Shown here piece by piece: positions 1-10,517 of a stretch of 64,000 bases of DNA. The notes beneath the pieces are model-generated. The model made no database searches and was not told where the DNA came from. It saw only the letters and a list, made by a program, of their open reading frames with translations. Each line of letters starts with the position of its first letter. Positions within the stretch are counted from its first letter, which is position 1. The translations under genes and the position numbers were made by a program. This DNA is from Legionella lansingensis (GTDB lineage: Bacteria > Pseudomonadota > Gammaproteobacteria > Legionellales > Legionellaceae): NCBI RefSeq assembly GCF_900187355.1, contig NZ_LT906451.1, positions 2,291,001 to 2,355,000 on the forward strand, read 5' to 3'.

Positions 1-2330
<2,330 letters not shown>

Positions 2331-2420
2331 CTAGCAAAAATTAAAGTATAATGCTTTTTTACAAGATTATCATAGGTAGAAAAAAGTAGGTTGAATTCCT
2401 CTTGGTCTGAGCCAACCCCC

Positions 2421-2504
2421 TTCGGGCTGAGGAGGCGTTTACGCCGTCTCGAAGCACCTCTCAACAAAGGCTTCGAGACGGCGTAAACGCCTCCTCAGCC
2501 CGAA
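2421..2504. repeat. Long inverted repeat (35-bp arms)
   Basis: Left arm 2421-2455 and right arm 2470-2504 are near-perfect reverse complements (core ggaggcgtttacgccgtctc / its complement) around a 14-base loop. It is too long and lacks a T-run for an ordinary terminator, so a transposable palindrome (REP/MITE type) is more likely. Confidence 0.8.
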
Positions 2505-2660
2505 CGGATCGGTGTAAATTCCTTAAATTAACGCCATTGGATCCGAGACCAAGGGACTCAACCTTTTAAATTGGACTTTAATAAATCGTCCTAACGTTGC
2601 TCAGTACAAAGTAACCTTCTTAAATAGTCGCTGTCACGAAATTAAATTTTACACACTTAT

Positions 2661-2736
2661 CGTCACCCTCCGCGAAAGCGGGGAGTCCAGAAGAGCCTTG
2701 CCAATACTGGATCCCCCGCTTTCGCGGAGGATGACG
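2661..2736. repeat. Inverted repeat, 'Ccgcgaaagcgg' type
   Basis: Arms cgtcaccctccgcgaaagcg and its imperfect complement ending ttcgcggaggatgacg flank a short spacer containing agtccag/ctggat. The pattern (cgtcatcctcgcg...ggatcc...) resembles other extragenic palindromes in this window but is a distinct sequence family. Confidence 0.75.
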
Positions 2737-2969
2737 TCATTACAAAGAAGGTGTATTTCAGTCATTTCGCGACAACGACTAAATAATTCTTCGATTAAAT
2801 TTAATGCAAGCTGATATTTTTTTAAAACCAAATAATATAGAATCTCTTTCCTCTTTATCATTGAGTTTTAAATCATGAGCAAATGGCAGTTAGCATTAGC
2901 AGCAAACGAATAGAGGGTTACGAAAAAGGATTGTGACCATGGTTATTATTTATTATCATCTTGCGAAGG

Positions 2970-3050
2970 TTTATTGAAGAGCGCTGGATACCGTGGTCAA
3001 GCCACGGTAATTCGTTTTTTTGATTTGCCAAACTAAAACTTGAAGCTCGA
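2970..3050. repeat. Truncated copy of the cttcaag-TIR element
   Basis: Contains the palindrome accgtggtcaagccacggt followed by aattcg and ends aaaacttgaagctcga. This matches one half of the complete element at 21108-21260 read in reverse complement, including the ttgaag...gctggatacc stretch left of the palindrome. The other terminus is missing, so it is a half element. Confidence 0.7.
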
Positions 3051-3088
3051 TATTATAAAACAATACTCAACATTCAGCATGGAGCATT

Positions 3089-3583
3089 ATGAATAAATTA
3101 GTCACCCTGCTTCTTTTATGTCTTCTCAGTGTACATAGCTATGCAGCGCAAATCACCGTGATCATTTATTCAACCGATGGCAAGAAAAAAGAACTTGGCA
3201 AAGTGACTTTTAATGACAGTGAATACGGTTTATTGATCCTGCCCGCTCTGTCTTCCTTACCGCCCGGATTACATGGTTTTCACTTGCACCAACACCCGGA
3301 TTGTGGGGATAAAGGCATGCACGCTGGTGGGCATTACGATCCAGGCCATACCAATAGTCACCAAGGTCCTTATGGCAAAGGTCATCTAGGGGATCTGCCT
3401 GTTTTATATGTCGATGCTAACGGTAATGCTAATGTCCCCATGCTTGCTCCACGGCTTAAAACAAACGATCTGAGTGGTCTAGCTGTCATGGTTCATGCAG
3501 GTGGAGATAACTATAGCGATACACCGCCACTAGGCGGTGGCGGCGATAGGATTGCCTGTGGTGTCATTAAAGAAAAAAGCTGA
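3089..3583 (+). CDS. sodC: Periplasmic Cu/Zn superoxide dismutase SodC
   Basis: 164 residues, with a cleavable signal peptide ([20 protein letters not shown]). It dismutates superoxide in the periplasm. Metal ligands are visible: [11 protein letters not shown] (copper His pair and bridging region), GGHYDPG and GHLGDLP (zinc ligands), and [12 protein letters not shown] (copper His); the disulfide Cys pair is DCGD...RIACGVI. The start follows a GGAG ribosome-binding site (tggagcattATG). Placed beside ahpCD, it forms an oxidative-stress neighbourhood, although an insertion sequence now separates them. Ends with the typical C-terminal [12 protein letters not shown]. Confidence 0.95.
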   Translation: MNKLVTLLLLCLLSVHSYAAQITVIIYSTDGKKKELGKVTFNDSEYGLLILPALSSLPPGLHGFHLHQHPDCGDKGMHAGGHYDPGHTNSHQGPYGKGHLGDLPVLYVDANGNANVPMLAPRLKTNDLSGLAVMVHAGGDNYSDTPPLGGGGDRIACGVIKEKS

Positions 3584-3602
3584 GTTGAAATGCTAACCGA
3601 TT

Positions 3603-5083
3603 GTAGGTTGGGCCAAGGCCCATAGCCGTCAGGCTAAGAGTTTAAAAGCACTCTCCTTCGCAGAAGTCAAAGGTCAAAAGAGGTTTCTTTTTTGAATCTT
3701 TGATAGCAAAGAGGGAGAGATTTTCATAGAAATCATTCAAGAAATGCTTTAATCGATAAGGAGACATGAGGGCGATAATCAATCCAGTAGCCTTGGAACT
3801 TAGTTGGTGACAGGCTTTATAAAAAGAAAGTTGTTTGCCTTCTATGTTGCGCATGGGATTGCATAGCAAAAACAAAAGCATCATTGCAATAAACTTACCA
3901 TAGGTTTCAATAATCACTCGAGCAAACTTTTTAGTTTTGATAGAGTCAATATGCATTAAGGATTTACTTAATTTAAAGAGGAGTTCTACCTGCCATCGTA
4001 AAGCATACGTTTGATGAATTGCTTTATTATTGATTTGAGTTTCAGAGGTATTGGTAATATAAATAGACCAACTTTGTAAAGCCAACGATTCCTGGTTTGG
4101 TGTGGAACCACGGCGACGATGATCTTTTATAAGTCTTCTCCGCCTTTGCTCGGCAATGACTGGTGGTAATCGTTGAGCGACCAAGCGGACAGGAATTTTA
4201 TGCGTTGCTCCCATAAGGACCTGCTGAGAAAAGAATGGTGCAGCATTCTCCAAGGTAACGAGTAAATCAAAAGGTTTCTTATCTTGTGTTAGAAGTTTAG
4301 TTCCGGTGAGCAAGCGGCTTATGAAGAAAGCGTTTTCTTCCATAATTTTCTTAAACGTGTTCAGTTTAAAATAACCTAAATCCATTAAATAAAGAGCTCC
4401 TTTTTCAATAGTATTAAAATAATTATCAAAGCCCTGATCGTTATCACAGCCCGAAGTTAGAGTAAGCTCTTTTATTTGTCCACCAAGATAATCAAACATC
4501 ATTTGGATTTTCATAGCGGAACTGGATGCGGCTCCGCCACTGCCTTTAAAAAGCTCATTCAGCGCCTGATGTAAGGATATAGTACTGCTATCAATGATGT
4601 TAAGGCTACTAAATTGCTCCAATCCTTGGAGTTGAGGTAACTTTTTCATTTGAAAGTGCTTTAAACAGAATAATGAAAAGGCTTTAAGAAATCCGGCTGT
4701 TCGTTCGTTAAATCGCTCATGTAATGATTGTTTTTTGATATAAACTTTTTGCGTTTTTACCAATCCACAGAAAAGTTCCAAATTAAAATGTTCTGAAAAA
4801 CAGAGCGTTATCAATGATTTTATAAAAACACTAGGTGTCAATTTTGAACGGCGTTTCTGAAAACCTGTTTCCTTTCCTATCCGATCCGCTTCATAAGTAA
4901 AAAATTTAAAGATTTCTTGAGGAATATTTGATAGGGTATCCAGCAGCATAGAGTCCCTTTTGGTTGTTTTCCTGGCGGGAAAAAATTTAAAAGGGTACTC
5001 TAGCTTTTTTTATTATTATTTCAATAAGTTAAACAAACAATTTCTTTCTTAGCCTGACGGCTATGGGCCAAGGCCCAACCTAC
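3603..5083. mobile_element. IS4-family insertion sequence with ~38-bp terminal inverted repeats
   Basis: The two ends read GTAGGTTGGGCC..GGCCCA followed by TAGCCGTCAGGCTAAGA in opposite orientation (3603-3640 and 5046-5083), differing at only a couple of positions, and enclose a single transposase gene. The outer part of each terminus is itself a palindrome (gttgggccaaggccc) whose core also occurs at about 14568, so either the repeat is part of the element or the element targeted such palindromes. No clear target-site duplication was found in the flanks. Confidence 0.85.
3642..4949 (-). CDS. IS4-family transposase
   Basis: 435 residues. The Y-(2)-R-(3)-E-(6)-K signature of IS4 transposases is exact: YALRWQVELLFKLSK near residue 318. 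Upstream acidic candidates for the DDE triad are NIIDSSTISLHQ (about residue 120) and YLMDLGYFK (about 195). The frame is intact, with the stop immediately inside the left inverted repeat, so the copy may be active. It interrupts the interval between sodC and ahpD. Confidence 0.92.
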   Translation of the reverse strand: MLLDTLSNIPQEIFKFFTYEADRIGKETGFQKRRSKLTPSVFIKSLITLCFSEHFNLELFCGLVKTQKVYIKKQSLHERFNERTAGFLKAFSLFCLKHFQMKKLPQLQGLEQFSSLNIIDSSTISLHQALNELFKGSGGAASSSAMKIQMMFDYLGGQIKELTLTSGCDNDQGFDNYFNTIEKGALYLMDLGYFKLNTFKKIMEENAFFISRLLTGTKLLTQDKKPFDLLVTLENAAPFFSQQVLMGATHKIPVRLVAQRLPPVIAEQRRRRLIKDHRRRGSTPNQESLALQSWSIYITNTSETQINNKAIHQTYALRWQVELLFKLSKSLMHIDSIKTKKFARVIIETYGKFIAMMLLFLLCNPMRNIEGKQLSFYKACHQLSSKATGLIIALMSPYRLKHFLNDFYENLSLFAIKDSKKKPLLTFDFCEGECF

Positions 5084-5106
5084 TTTCTGTGGTCTTACCA
5101 GCAAAA

Positions 5107-5622
5107 TCATTTAACTGTAAGAGCCACATGAGTAGCATGCATCACTGCGCTAATTCGACCAATCCGACTAAGGGTTTGCGCTGAAAAGCCATGTTCCTGC
5201 AATTGACGTGTGTGCGCACTAATACAAGCACCACAACCATTCAACACAGATACCGCGAGTGAAAAAACTTCAAAACTAACTCTATCTACTCCTGGATTCA
5301 TCATCCCCTGCATACGTAGGCCTGCTGGAAACTGAGATAATTCCGCACTTTCACTCAAATGAGTAAAACGGTAATAGATATTTGTCATGGCCATCAAGGT
5401 AGCAGCAAGCTTTGCTGACTCGCTCAGTTTTTCTGCATGAGGTAAGGCAAGCAAATTCTTAAGTAACTCTTGGTTCCCCAAATGATATGCCACAGCAAGT
5501 GCTGCGCCGACAATTTGCTCTTCAGTAAGACCATCTGCTTGGTTAAAATCAAGCGCTCTCAACAGATTTAGGCGAATATCTTTGGCAAATTCTGGTAATT
5601 GTTGTTTAAGATTCTCAAGCAT
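5107..5622 (-). CDS. ahpD: Alkyl hydroperoxide reductase AhpD-like (carboxymuconolactone decarboxylase fold)
   Basis: 171 residues. The redox-active CxxC with its partner His is visible as NGCGACISAH near residue 133, within the AhpD core. AhpD recycles the peroxiredoxin AhpC, passing electrons from a lipoyl or thioredoxin donor. It lies 114 bases downstream of ahpC on the same strand; the intervening sequence holds a palindromic repeat. The pairing of ahpC with ahpD supports a co-transcribed peroxide-scavenging system, as known in L. pneumophila (ahpC2-ahpD). Confidence 0.92.
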   Translation of the reverse strand: MLENLKQQLPEFAKDIRLNLLRALDFNQADGLTEEQIVGAALAVAYHLGNQELLKNLLALPHAEKLSESAKLAATLMAMTNIYYRFTHLSESAELSQFPAGLRMQGMMNPGVDRVSFEVFSLAVSVLNGCGACISAHTRQLQEHGFSAQTLSRIGRISAVMHATHVALTVK

Positions 5623-5655
5623 TTGTTTCTCCTATAAAAAAGTCTCCGAACCACC

Positions 5656-5709
5656 CCAGAATGGATTCCCGCCTTCTCGGGAATGACCATAGTTAAATGA
5701 ACGGTCTCA
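5656..5709 (-). repeat. Extragenic palindrome, 'gtcattcccg' family
   Basis: Read on the minus strand: gagaccgttcatttaact, then ggtcattcccgagaaggcgg, then gaatccattctgg. It matches copies at 10314, 49286 and 50614. Here it sits between ahpC and ahpD, so its hairpin could reduce or stabilise ahpD expression relative to ahpC. Confidence 0.75.
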
Positions 5710-5736
5710 GAAATGACGTTTCACGATGAGAAAAGA

Positions 5737-6276
5737 TCACTCCACATGAATCGTTTCTTCTCCCTTTTTCCAATTGCACGGACAAAGTTCATCCGTTTGC
5801 AAGGCATCTAAAACACGCAAAACCTCATGAGGATTACGCCCTACATTCAGATCCGTCACCATAACAAAACGCGTAACTCCTTGTGGATCAACAATGAATG
5901 TGGCTCGTTGAGTGACACCCTCTTGTGGGTCAAGAATACCTAGAGCTTGGCTCAATTCTCTCTTAATATCTGCTAGCATAGGAAAAGGCAACTCATGTAA
6001 ATCTACATGCTGTTTTCGCCAGGCCAAATGAACAAATTCACTATCGATACTTGCGCCTAAAATCTGCGCATCTCGGTCACGAAATTCTTCATTAAGTTTG
6101 CCAAACTCAGCAATTTCTGTAGGACATACAAACGTAAAATCTTTCGGCCAAAAAAATACTACCAACCATTTTCCTGGGTAACTTTCTTGCGAAATGGTCT
6201 GAAATGCATGCTGTATATCATTGCTAACAGTTGCTTTTAATTGAAATTCAGGGAATTTGTTACCTACGCTAATCAT
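5737..6276 (-). CDS. ahpC: Peroxiredoxin AhpC (2-Cys)
   Basis: 179 residues. The peroxidatic Cys lies in FFWPKDFTFVCPTEIAEF (about residue 50), preceded by the conserved aromatic/proline context of the AhpC/Prx1 group; the resolving Cys is near the C-terminus (ELCPCNW). It reduces hydrogen peroxide, alkyl peroxides and peroxynitrite in the cytoplasm. A strong ribosome-binding site (aaaggaggaaacgATG) precedes it. It is the first gene of the ahpC-ahpD pair and is divergent from the large orphan gene at 6460. Confidence 0.94.
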   Translation of the reverse strand: MISVGNKFPEFQLKATVSNDIQHAFQTISQESYPGKWLVVFFWPKDFTFVCPTEIAEFGKLNEEFRDRDAQILGASIDSEFVHLAWRKQHVDLHELPFPMLADIKRELSQALGILDPQEGVTQRATFIVDPQGVTRFVMVTDLNVGRNPHEVLRVLDALQTDELCPCNWKKGEETIHVE

Positions 6277-6323
6277 CGTTTCCTCCTTTATGTTGGTTTC
6301 ATGCTAACTGTAGATAAAAACAA

Positions 6324-6372
6324 ATTATAAGTAAAATTGAATATTTTTATTGATTTAATAGATATAGACTAT
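6324..6372 (-). promoter_or_regulatory. Putative ahpC promoter with OxyR-like site
   Basis: On the minus strand a TATAAT box occupies 6329-6324 with no good -35 box. Just upstream, 6358-6372 reads ATAG-N7-CTAT, the half-site form of the OxyR recognition pattern (ATAGntnnnanCTAT). The position, immediately upstream of where a -35 would be, fits an activator. The site also overlaps a TTGACA (6372-6377) that points toward the divergent gene. OxyR identity is an inference from the motif and the peroxiredoxin target. Confidence 0.4.
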
Positions 6373-6459
6373 TGACAACACCTACGCTCCCCTTCTCTGT
6401 ATTTTAAGTACAAACTATGATAGAAATCTGCGCTTCAGTAATAGTAAGGAGTGCTCAGA

Positions 6460-9400
6460 GTGAAACCAATTGTTTTTTTCACGGATACTGGTAAAGACGG
6501 TGACGATTTAATCGCAACTGTTCATGTTATTTTACAAGCAAAATCGGCTGGCATTATTCCGCTAGATACATCAATTATCCTCGTGACAGCAGATGAGATT
6601 CCTGCAAATGAAAAAGGCATTCAGGATCCGAATGGTCAATATGGCTTAAGAGCACAATACTTGACGATGCAACTAGCAAAGCTCAAAGAAGAAGTACCTC
6701 TCCCAGCTGGAACTTTCCCACAGGTCATTGCAGGACCACGAACAACTTATTATCGTTACAGTGAGGAGAAAAAAGCATTCTCGCACGAGGCATCAGGCAG
6801 TGAGGCTTTTTATCTTAATAATGAAGTCCAAACGTATTTTGCTGATAAAGACTGCGATAATTTTTCTTGTACTCTAAGTCCCATTGAGGAGCCTTTGGCT
6901 TGGCTTGAAACACTAAAACCCATGATTTTCCAGGAAGGGGCAACATTCATTAGCATAGCCGCCTTTGATGCTATTGGCGACGTTTTAAAATTAATACCAG
7001 GACAACACCAAGAAAACTTTAGCGTAATCACCATGGGGTATAATAGACCCTATTCAGCTGAAGAGTACCAACAAAAAACGAATGATCCTAATCGGCTTCC
7101 TTATAATGCGCGAACCACCGACCCACAGAAAGCTTTACAAGCCATCACGACCTTAACCGAATTACCCCATTCTTTCCATGTTGTTTCAGGCACCACCCGT
7201 ACGTTACCCAAATATGATGCAAATAGCTGGCTTGCAAGCTTTATAGAAATTACCTCTCGGGCTTATCCCATTTATGCAGGTCACTACGCTAAGTCTTTGC
7301 TTATAAGCATGATCGAGTTCATTAAGAACTCAAAATACAAAGGATTTTGGCCCCATGATGTCGTTGCTTCCTTGATGATGCTGCTTGAGCAAGGGCAATG
7401 GGAAAAGCTTGGTCTACCTAAACTTAACAGAGAAATGTTATTTACCGAAGTAGAAAGCCTTGATGCTCAGCGGATACGCTTGCGAATGATTGGCAACACG
7501 GGTGTTTTACTTGACTCCACTGTACCTGCAGAAGAAAACGACCAAGCAGTTAGTACAGAAAATCATGCTTTTACCTATGGGAAGGAGCTAGATGTGGTTT
7601 TCTTTAGCTCACTGTTGCATCTTTTGGCGCTAGAAGCATTACCAACCACACAAAAACAAGAATTGAAGATACTGCCATACTACAAAAAAATTGTAGAACT
7701 TAAGGCCCGTTTGTTTGATAGCAACAACCCTGAAGTAAAAATAGCACTTGCGCAAGAGATTCAGATAAATTGGAATCTCGTTTGCCTTATGGAGTTACAA
7801 CAACAGCTTGCCTTGCAAACCCAAGTTAAAGCAACAGAATCACAAGAATTGACTGCAGAATACAAACTCAATCTACCAGACATTTCATATGTACTTGGAA
7901 GTCAAGGCACAGCAGAATTTACCTTGGCGAAATTTTCTGAAGGACAAGCAAAGTTCCTATATGATCTCGTCACCATGGTTGTGAATAGCGCTAGTCAAAA
8001 TGAAGCTTCCCGCAGTTTCCTCGGAGAGCAGGTTCTTAAGTGGCTTAAAGATTTCGCCGAGATCATACAGAAATTAAACATTGAATTAGAAGATTATTAC
8101 CTCCCTTATTTTACCGATGCATGGGCTGAGGCCAGCAGGAACAAAACGATCAATCCACTCACCAGTTTCATGTATAACTGCCTAAGGGCTTCAATGATAC
8201 CCGAGAGAGTCTGCGATCTGCTTGAGCAAAATGGTAAGCTTGGTGTTGAGTTTAAGCGAACAGGCAATAGTCTGTTATATGCGTACGAAGCCACCATCAA
8301 AGATAACTTGTCAATACCCTTTCCTGAAGGTGTTCGAGGCATGTCACCAGCATATAAAGCCTTACTGAGTCTGACGCAGCATAGTATTAGCAATAAACTT
8401 GCCTTTCTCTTCCATCTCGCAATACATGATGCAGGCAAAGGAGATACCATTAAAAATGCTGTGAAATTGCATCCGGGTGGATTTTATATGGTTAAACTTG
8501 AGGATAGTTATTACTATATCGTTAAGATGAATGACGGCTATTTTCAATATCAAACCCCTAACACTCTCCCTGAAATTGATGAACGAATCTTTAAGGAAGC
8601 AAATCGGCATGTTGATCATGATGATGCTTTAGAAATCTATGCTCGAGTAGGATCGATGGTAGCGAACTGCTCACCAACAGAATTTTTATTATACGGGGAA
8701 GTTATTGATGAAGAACTCCGTGAAGACACAAGAGATGCCATTGCACTTTGTGATGAGTTAATCAGTTTATGCAATGAAATCAATATTGCCCAAATTGTTC
8801 AGGGAGAAATCCCATTCGCAGGGATTAAAAAAGGGCTTGATCGCTTTTTTGAAGCCTATAAGCAAGATCCACTAAAAGCGGAATTGATCTTCGCCCACCA
8901 TTGCTATGATATCTTTGGTGCAGCGCCTTTAGATTCCTTGGCCAGTGTTACAGCCGGTAATTCTAAAGAGATCCATTTAAAAATAAATCTCCTTTACGAA
9001 ACCCTTTTAGAAGTTGCAGAAGAAGATTTAGGAAAAGAAGTAAGCGCCACTGCTTATCATCGCTATCGAGAAAAATTGGCCCATGCGATACCAGCAATAC
9101 TAAAATCAGAAGATACTCCCGAGAGCAGCGTTGTTCTTGCCAAAACTCGTCTGGCACAAATGTTACGTTGTCATTTATTTAAAACCAGAACTGACGAGTC
9201 AGAACAAATGAGCATCGCTGAGGACGGCGCGTATGAATCGAGAACAACATTGTTTGTGGAAAGCATCGATGCAGCGTTTCAATTGTTAGATCATGAGTCG
9301 CAAGAAAAGTTGGTTGAATGCTTAAATAGAAATATAGATAGCAGTGGTAGACCTTCTGTCATGCTCATGTACGGACCCAAATTATTACTCACTGCCACAA

Positions 9401-10275
9401 CTGGATCGGAATTTGCAGCTAACGATCCAACGAACAAGACAAAAATTGCTGAATGTCTGGCACCCATGCTTGACTTATACACTGAGCTATACAATTTGCA
9501 AGCGAAGAAATCAGCTGAATATAGCTTCATGGATGTTGGCGATTTAGCAAAAATCGTCGAAAAAGTCTTTAACTGGTATAAAGATGCCAGTTTGCAACAA
9601 AAAAACTGCTTCGCCAGTATGTTGGCGTGTTTGCAAGCAACAGGACGTGCTGAGGCTTTCCTCAATGGTTTAGGTGATATCAAAACCCAGAGCAGTGAAA
9701 ACCAGCTTGCTCAGATAAAGGAGTGCCTCTCCAAAACAAATCTACCATTCACCGTCTCTGAAGCAGGCTTAGTGGCTGTTAAATTGCCAGACGTTGAACC
9801 TGTTGACGATAAGGTCTCGGAATCTAAGCCTAACCCCATAGAGGAAATAATCAAGGTTATCCATAGTCAAAACACAAAAGCTAAAAAACAACAAGTTCTA
9901 TTAACCCATGTCAGAGAAAAAAACTTGTCTGTTGAAGAGCTCAATGAGCTTTATCATCAAGTCAAACACATAGATGCGCTAAATACGCATAGAAATCCTC
10001 GTTGGGATAATTTTTTTGGCGTCAAAAATACCGCATCCTGGCGTGATACTCTGGCGCAATTCAGAAAGGTAGCACTGGAAACTCTCTTTGCTGAAGTAGA
10101 ATACGAAGAGGATAGAGCTGAGAAATTGAGCAAACTGGAAACGGCGAAAAAAATGCCTTTATTTGCTGAACACCGTAATAATTCCATTCTAACGGGGGCA
10201 TGGGGGCGAACCACTGCAGTAAGGCGAATCGAAGAAGAGGAAGACGTTCTTTACGATGCACCTGTTTTAGAGTAA
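6460..10275 (+). CDS. Large orphan protein with nucleoside-hydrolase-like N-terminus; candidate Dot/Icm effector
   Basis: 1271 residues from a GTG start chosen because AAGGAG lies eight bases upstream; a GTG nine bases earlier overlaps that site. No signal peptide or membrane segment is obvious. The N-terminus, PIVFFTDTGKDGDDLIAT, resembles the metal-binding DTDxGxDD motif of inosine-uridine nucleoside hydrolases, and about 290 residues later GFWPHDVVASLMML resembles their HDxxA motif. The remainder is alpha-helical-looking and unrecognised. The C-terminus is strongly acidic (TAVRRIEEEEDVLYDAPVLE) with glutamate clusters like the E-block of Dot/Icm substrates. Catalytic function is not established; the DGDD variant departs from the canonical motif. 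A secreted effector is the preferred reading, given size and location. Confidence 0.75.
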   Translation: MKPIVFFTDTGKDGDDLIATVHVILQAKSAGIIPLDTSIILVTADEIPANEKGIQDPNGQYGLRAQYLTMQLAKLKEEVPLPAGTFPQVIAGPRTTYYRYSEEKKAFSHEASGSEAFYLNNEVQTYFADKDCDNFSCTLSPIEEPLAWLETLKPMIFQEGATFISIAAFDAIGDVLKLIPGQHQENFSVITMGYNRPYSAEEYQQKTNDPNRLPYNARTTDPQKALQAITTLTELPHSFHVVSGTTRTLPKYDANSWLASFIEITSRAYPIYAGHYAKSLLISMIEFIKNSKYKGFWPHDVVASLMMLLEQGQWEKLGLPKLNREMLFTEVESLDAQRIRLRMIGNTGVLLDSTVPAEENDQAVSTENHAFTYGKELDVVFFSSLLHLLALEALPTTQKQELKILPYYKKIVELKARLFDSNNPEVKIALAQEIQINWNLVCLMELQQQLALQTQVKATESQELTAEYKLNLPDISYVLGSQGTAEFTLAKFSEGQAKFLYDLVTMVVNSASQNEASRSFLGEQVLKWLKDFAEIIQKLNIELEDYYLPYFTDAWAEASRNKTINPLTSFMYNCLRASMIPERVCDLLEQNGKLGVEFKRTGNSLLYAYEATIKDNLSIPFPEGVRGMSPAYKALLSLTQHSISNKLAFLFHLAIHDAGKGDTIKNAVKLHPGGFYMVKLEDSYYYIVKMNDGYFQYQTPNTLPEIDERIFKEANRHVDHDDALEIYARVGSMVANCSPTEFLLYGEVIDEELREDTRDAIALCDELISLCNEINIAQIVQGEIPFAGIKKGLDRFFEAYKQDPLKAELIFAHHCYDIFGAAPLDSLASVTAGNSKEIHLKINLLYETLLEVAEEDLGKEVSATAYHRYREKLAHAIPAILKSEDTPESSVVLAKTRLAQMLRCHLFKTRTDESEQMSIAEDGAYESRTTLFVESIDAAFQLLDHESQEKLVECLNRNIDSSGRPSVMLMYGPKLLLTATTGSEFAANDPTNKTKIAECLAPMLDLYTELYNLQAKKSAEYSFMDVGDLAKIVEKVFNWYKDASLQQKNCFASMLACLQATGRAEAFLNGLGDIKTQSSENQLAQIKECLSKTNLPFTVSEAGLVAVKLPDVEPVDDKVSESKPNPIEEIIKVIHSQNTKAKKQQVLLTHVREKNLSVEELNELYHQVKHIDALNTHRNPRWDNFFGVKNTASWRDTLAQFRKVALETLFAEVEYEEDRAEKLSKLETAKKMPLFAEHRNNSILTGAWGRTTAVRRIEEEEDVLYDAPVLE

Positions 10276-10283
10276 TGCCCAAT

Positions 10284-10310
10284 GTAATCCGGGGATAATC
10301 CCCGGGTTAC
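10284..10310 (+). terminator. Hairpin after the 1271-residue gene
   Basis: A strong palindrome (taatccgggga / tccccgggtta) begins nine bases beyond the stop codon. There is no U-tract, so it may be a Rho-dependent stop or an RNA-stabilising hairpin rather than a classical intrinsic terminator. Confidence 0.4.
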
Positions 10311-10313
10311 ATA

Positions 10314-10346
10314 CGAGACTGCTCATTTAACTGTGTCATTCCCGCA
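10314..10346 (+). repeat. Truncated 'gtcattcccg' extragenic palindrome
   Basis: Reads cgagactgctcatttaact then gtgtcattcccgc, the left part of the repeat family found complete at 49286-49407, and then stops matching. Confidence 0.65.
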
Positions 10347-10517
10347 TACTGATATATCCCCATCTAATCTAAAAGTTTACATATCCTCACTTATTTCGTT
10401 AATTCTTTGTAAAAAAATAGCACTATAATTAAAACATGATCTTAAATTTGATATTTTGTTAAAAATTGCACCAATAATTCATGTCACTACAGGGTGAATG
10501 CAAACTGGAGGAGCAGC

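Noticed and set aside
2649..2861. 70-codon ORF on the minus strand
   Set aside because: It crosses the palindrome at 2661-2736 and has no motif or clear ribosome-binding site; likely chance.
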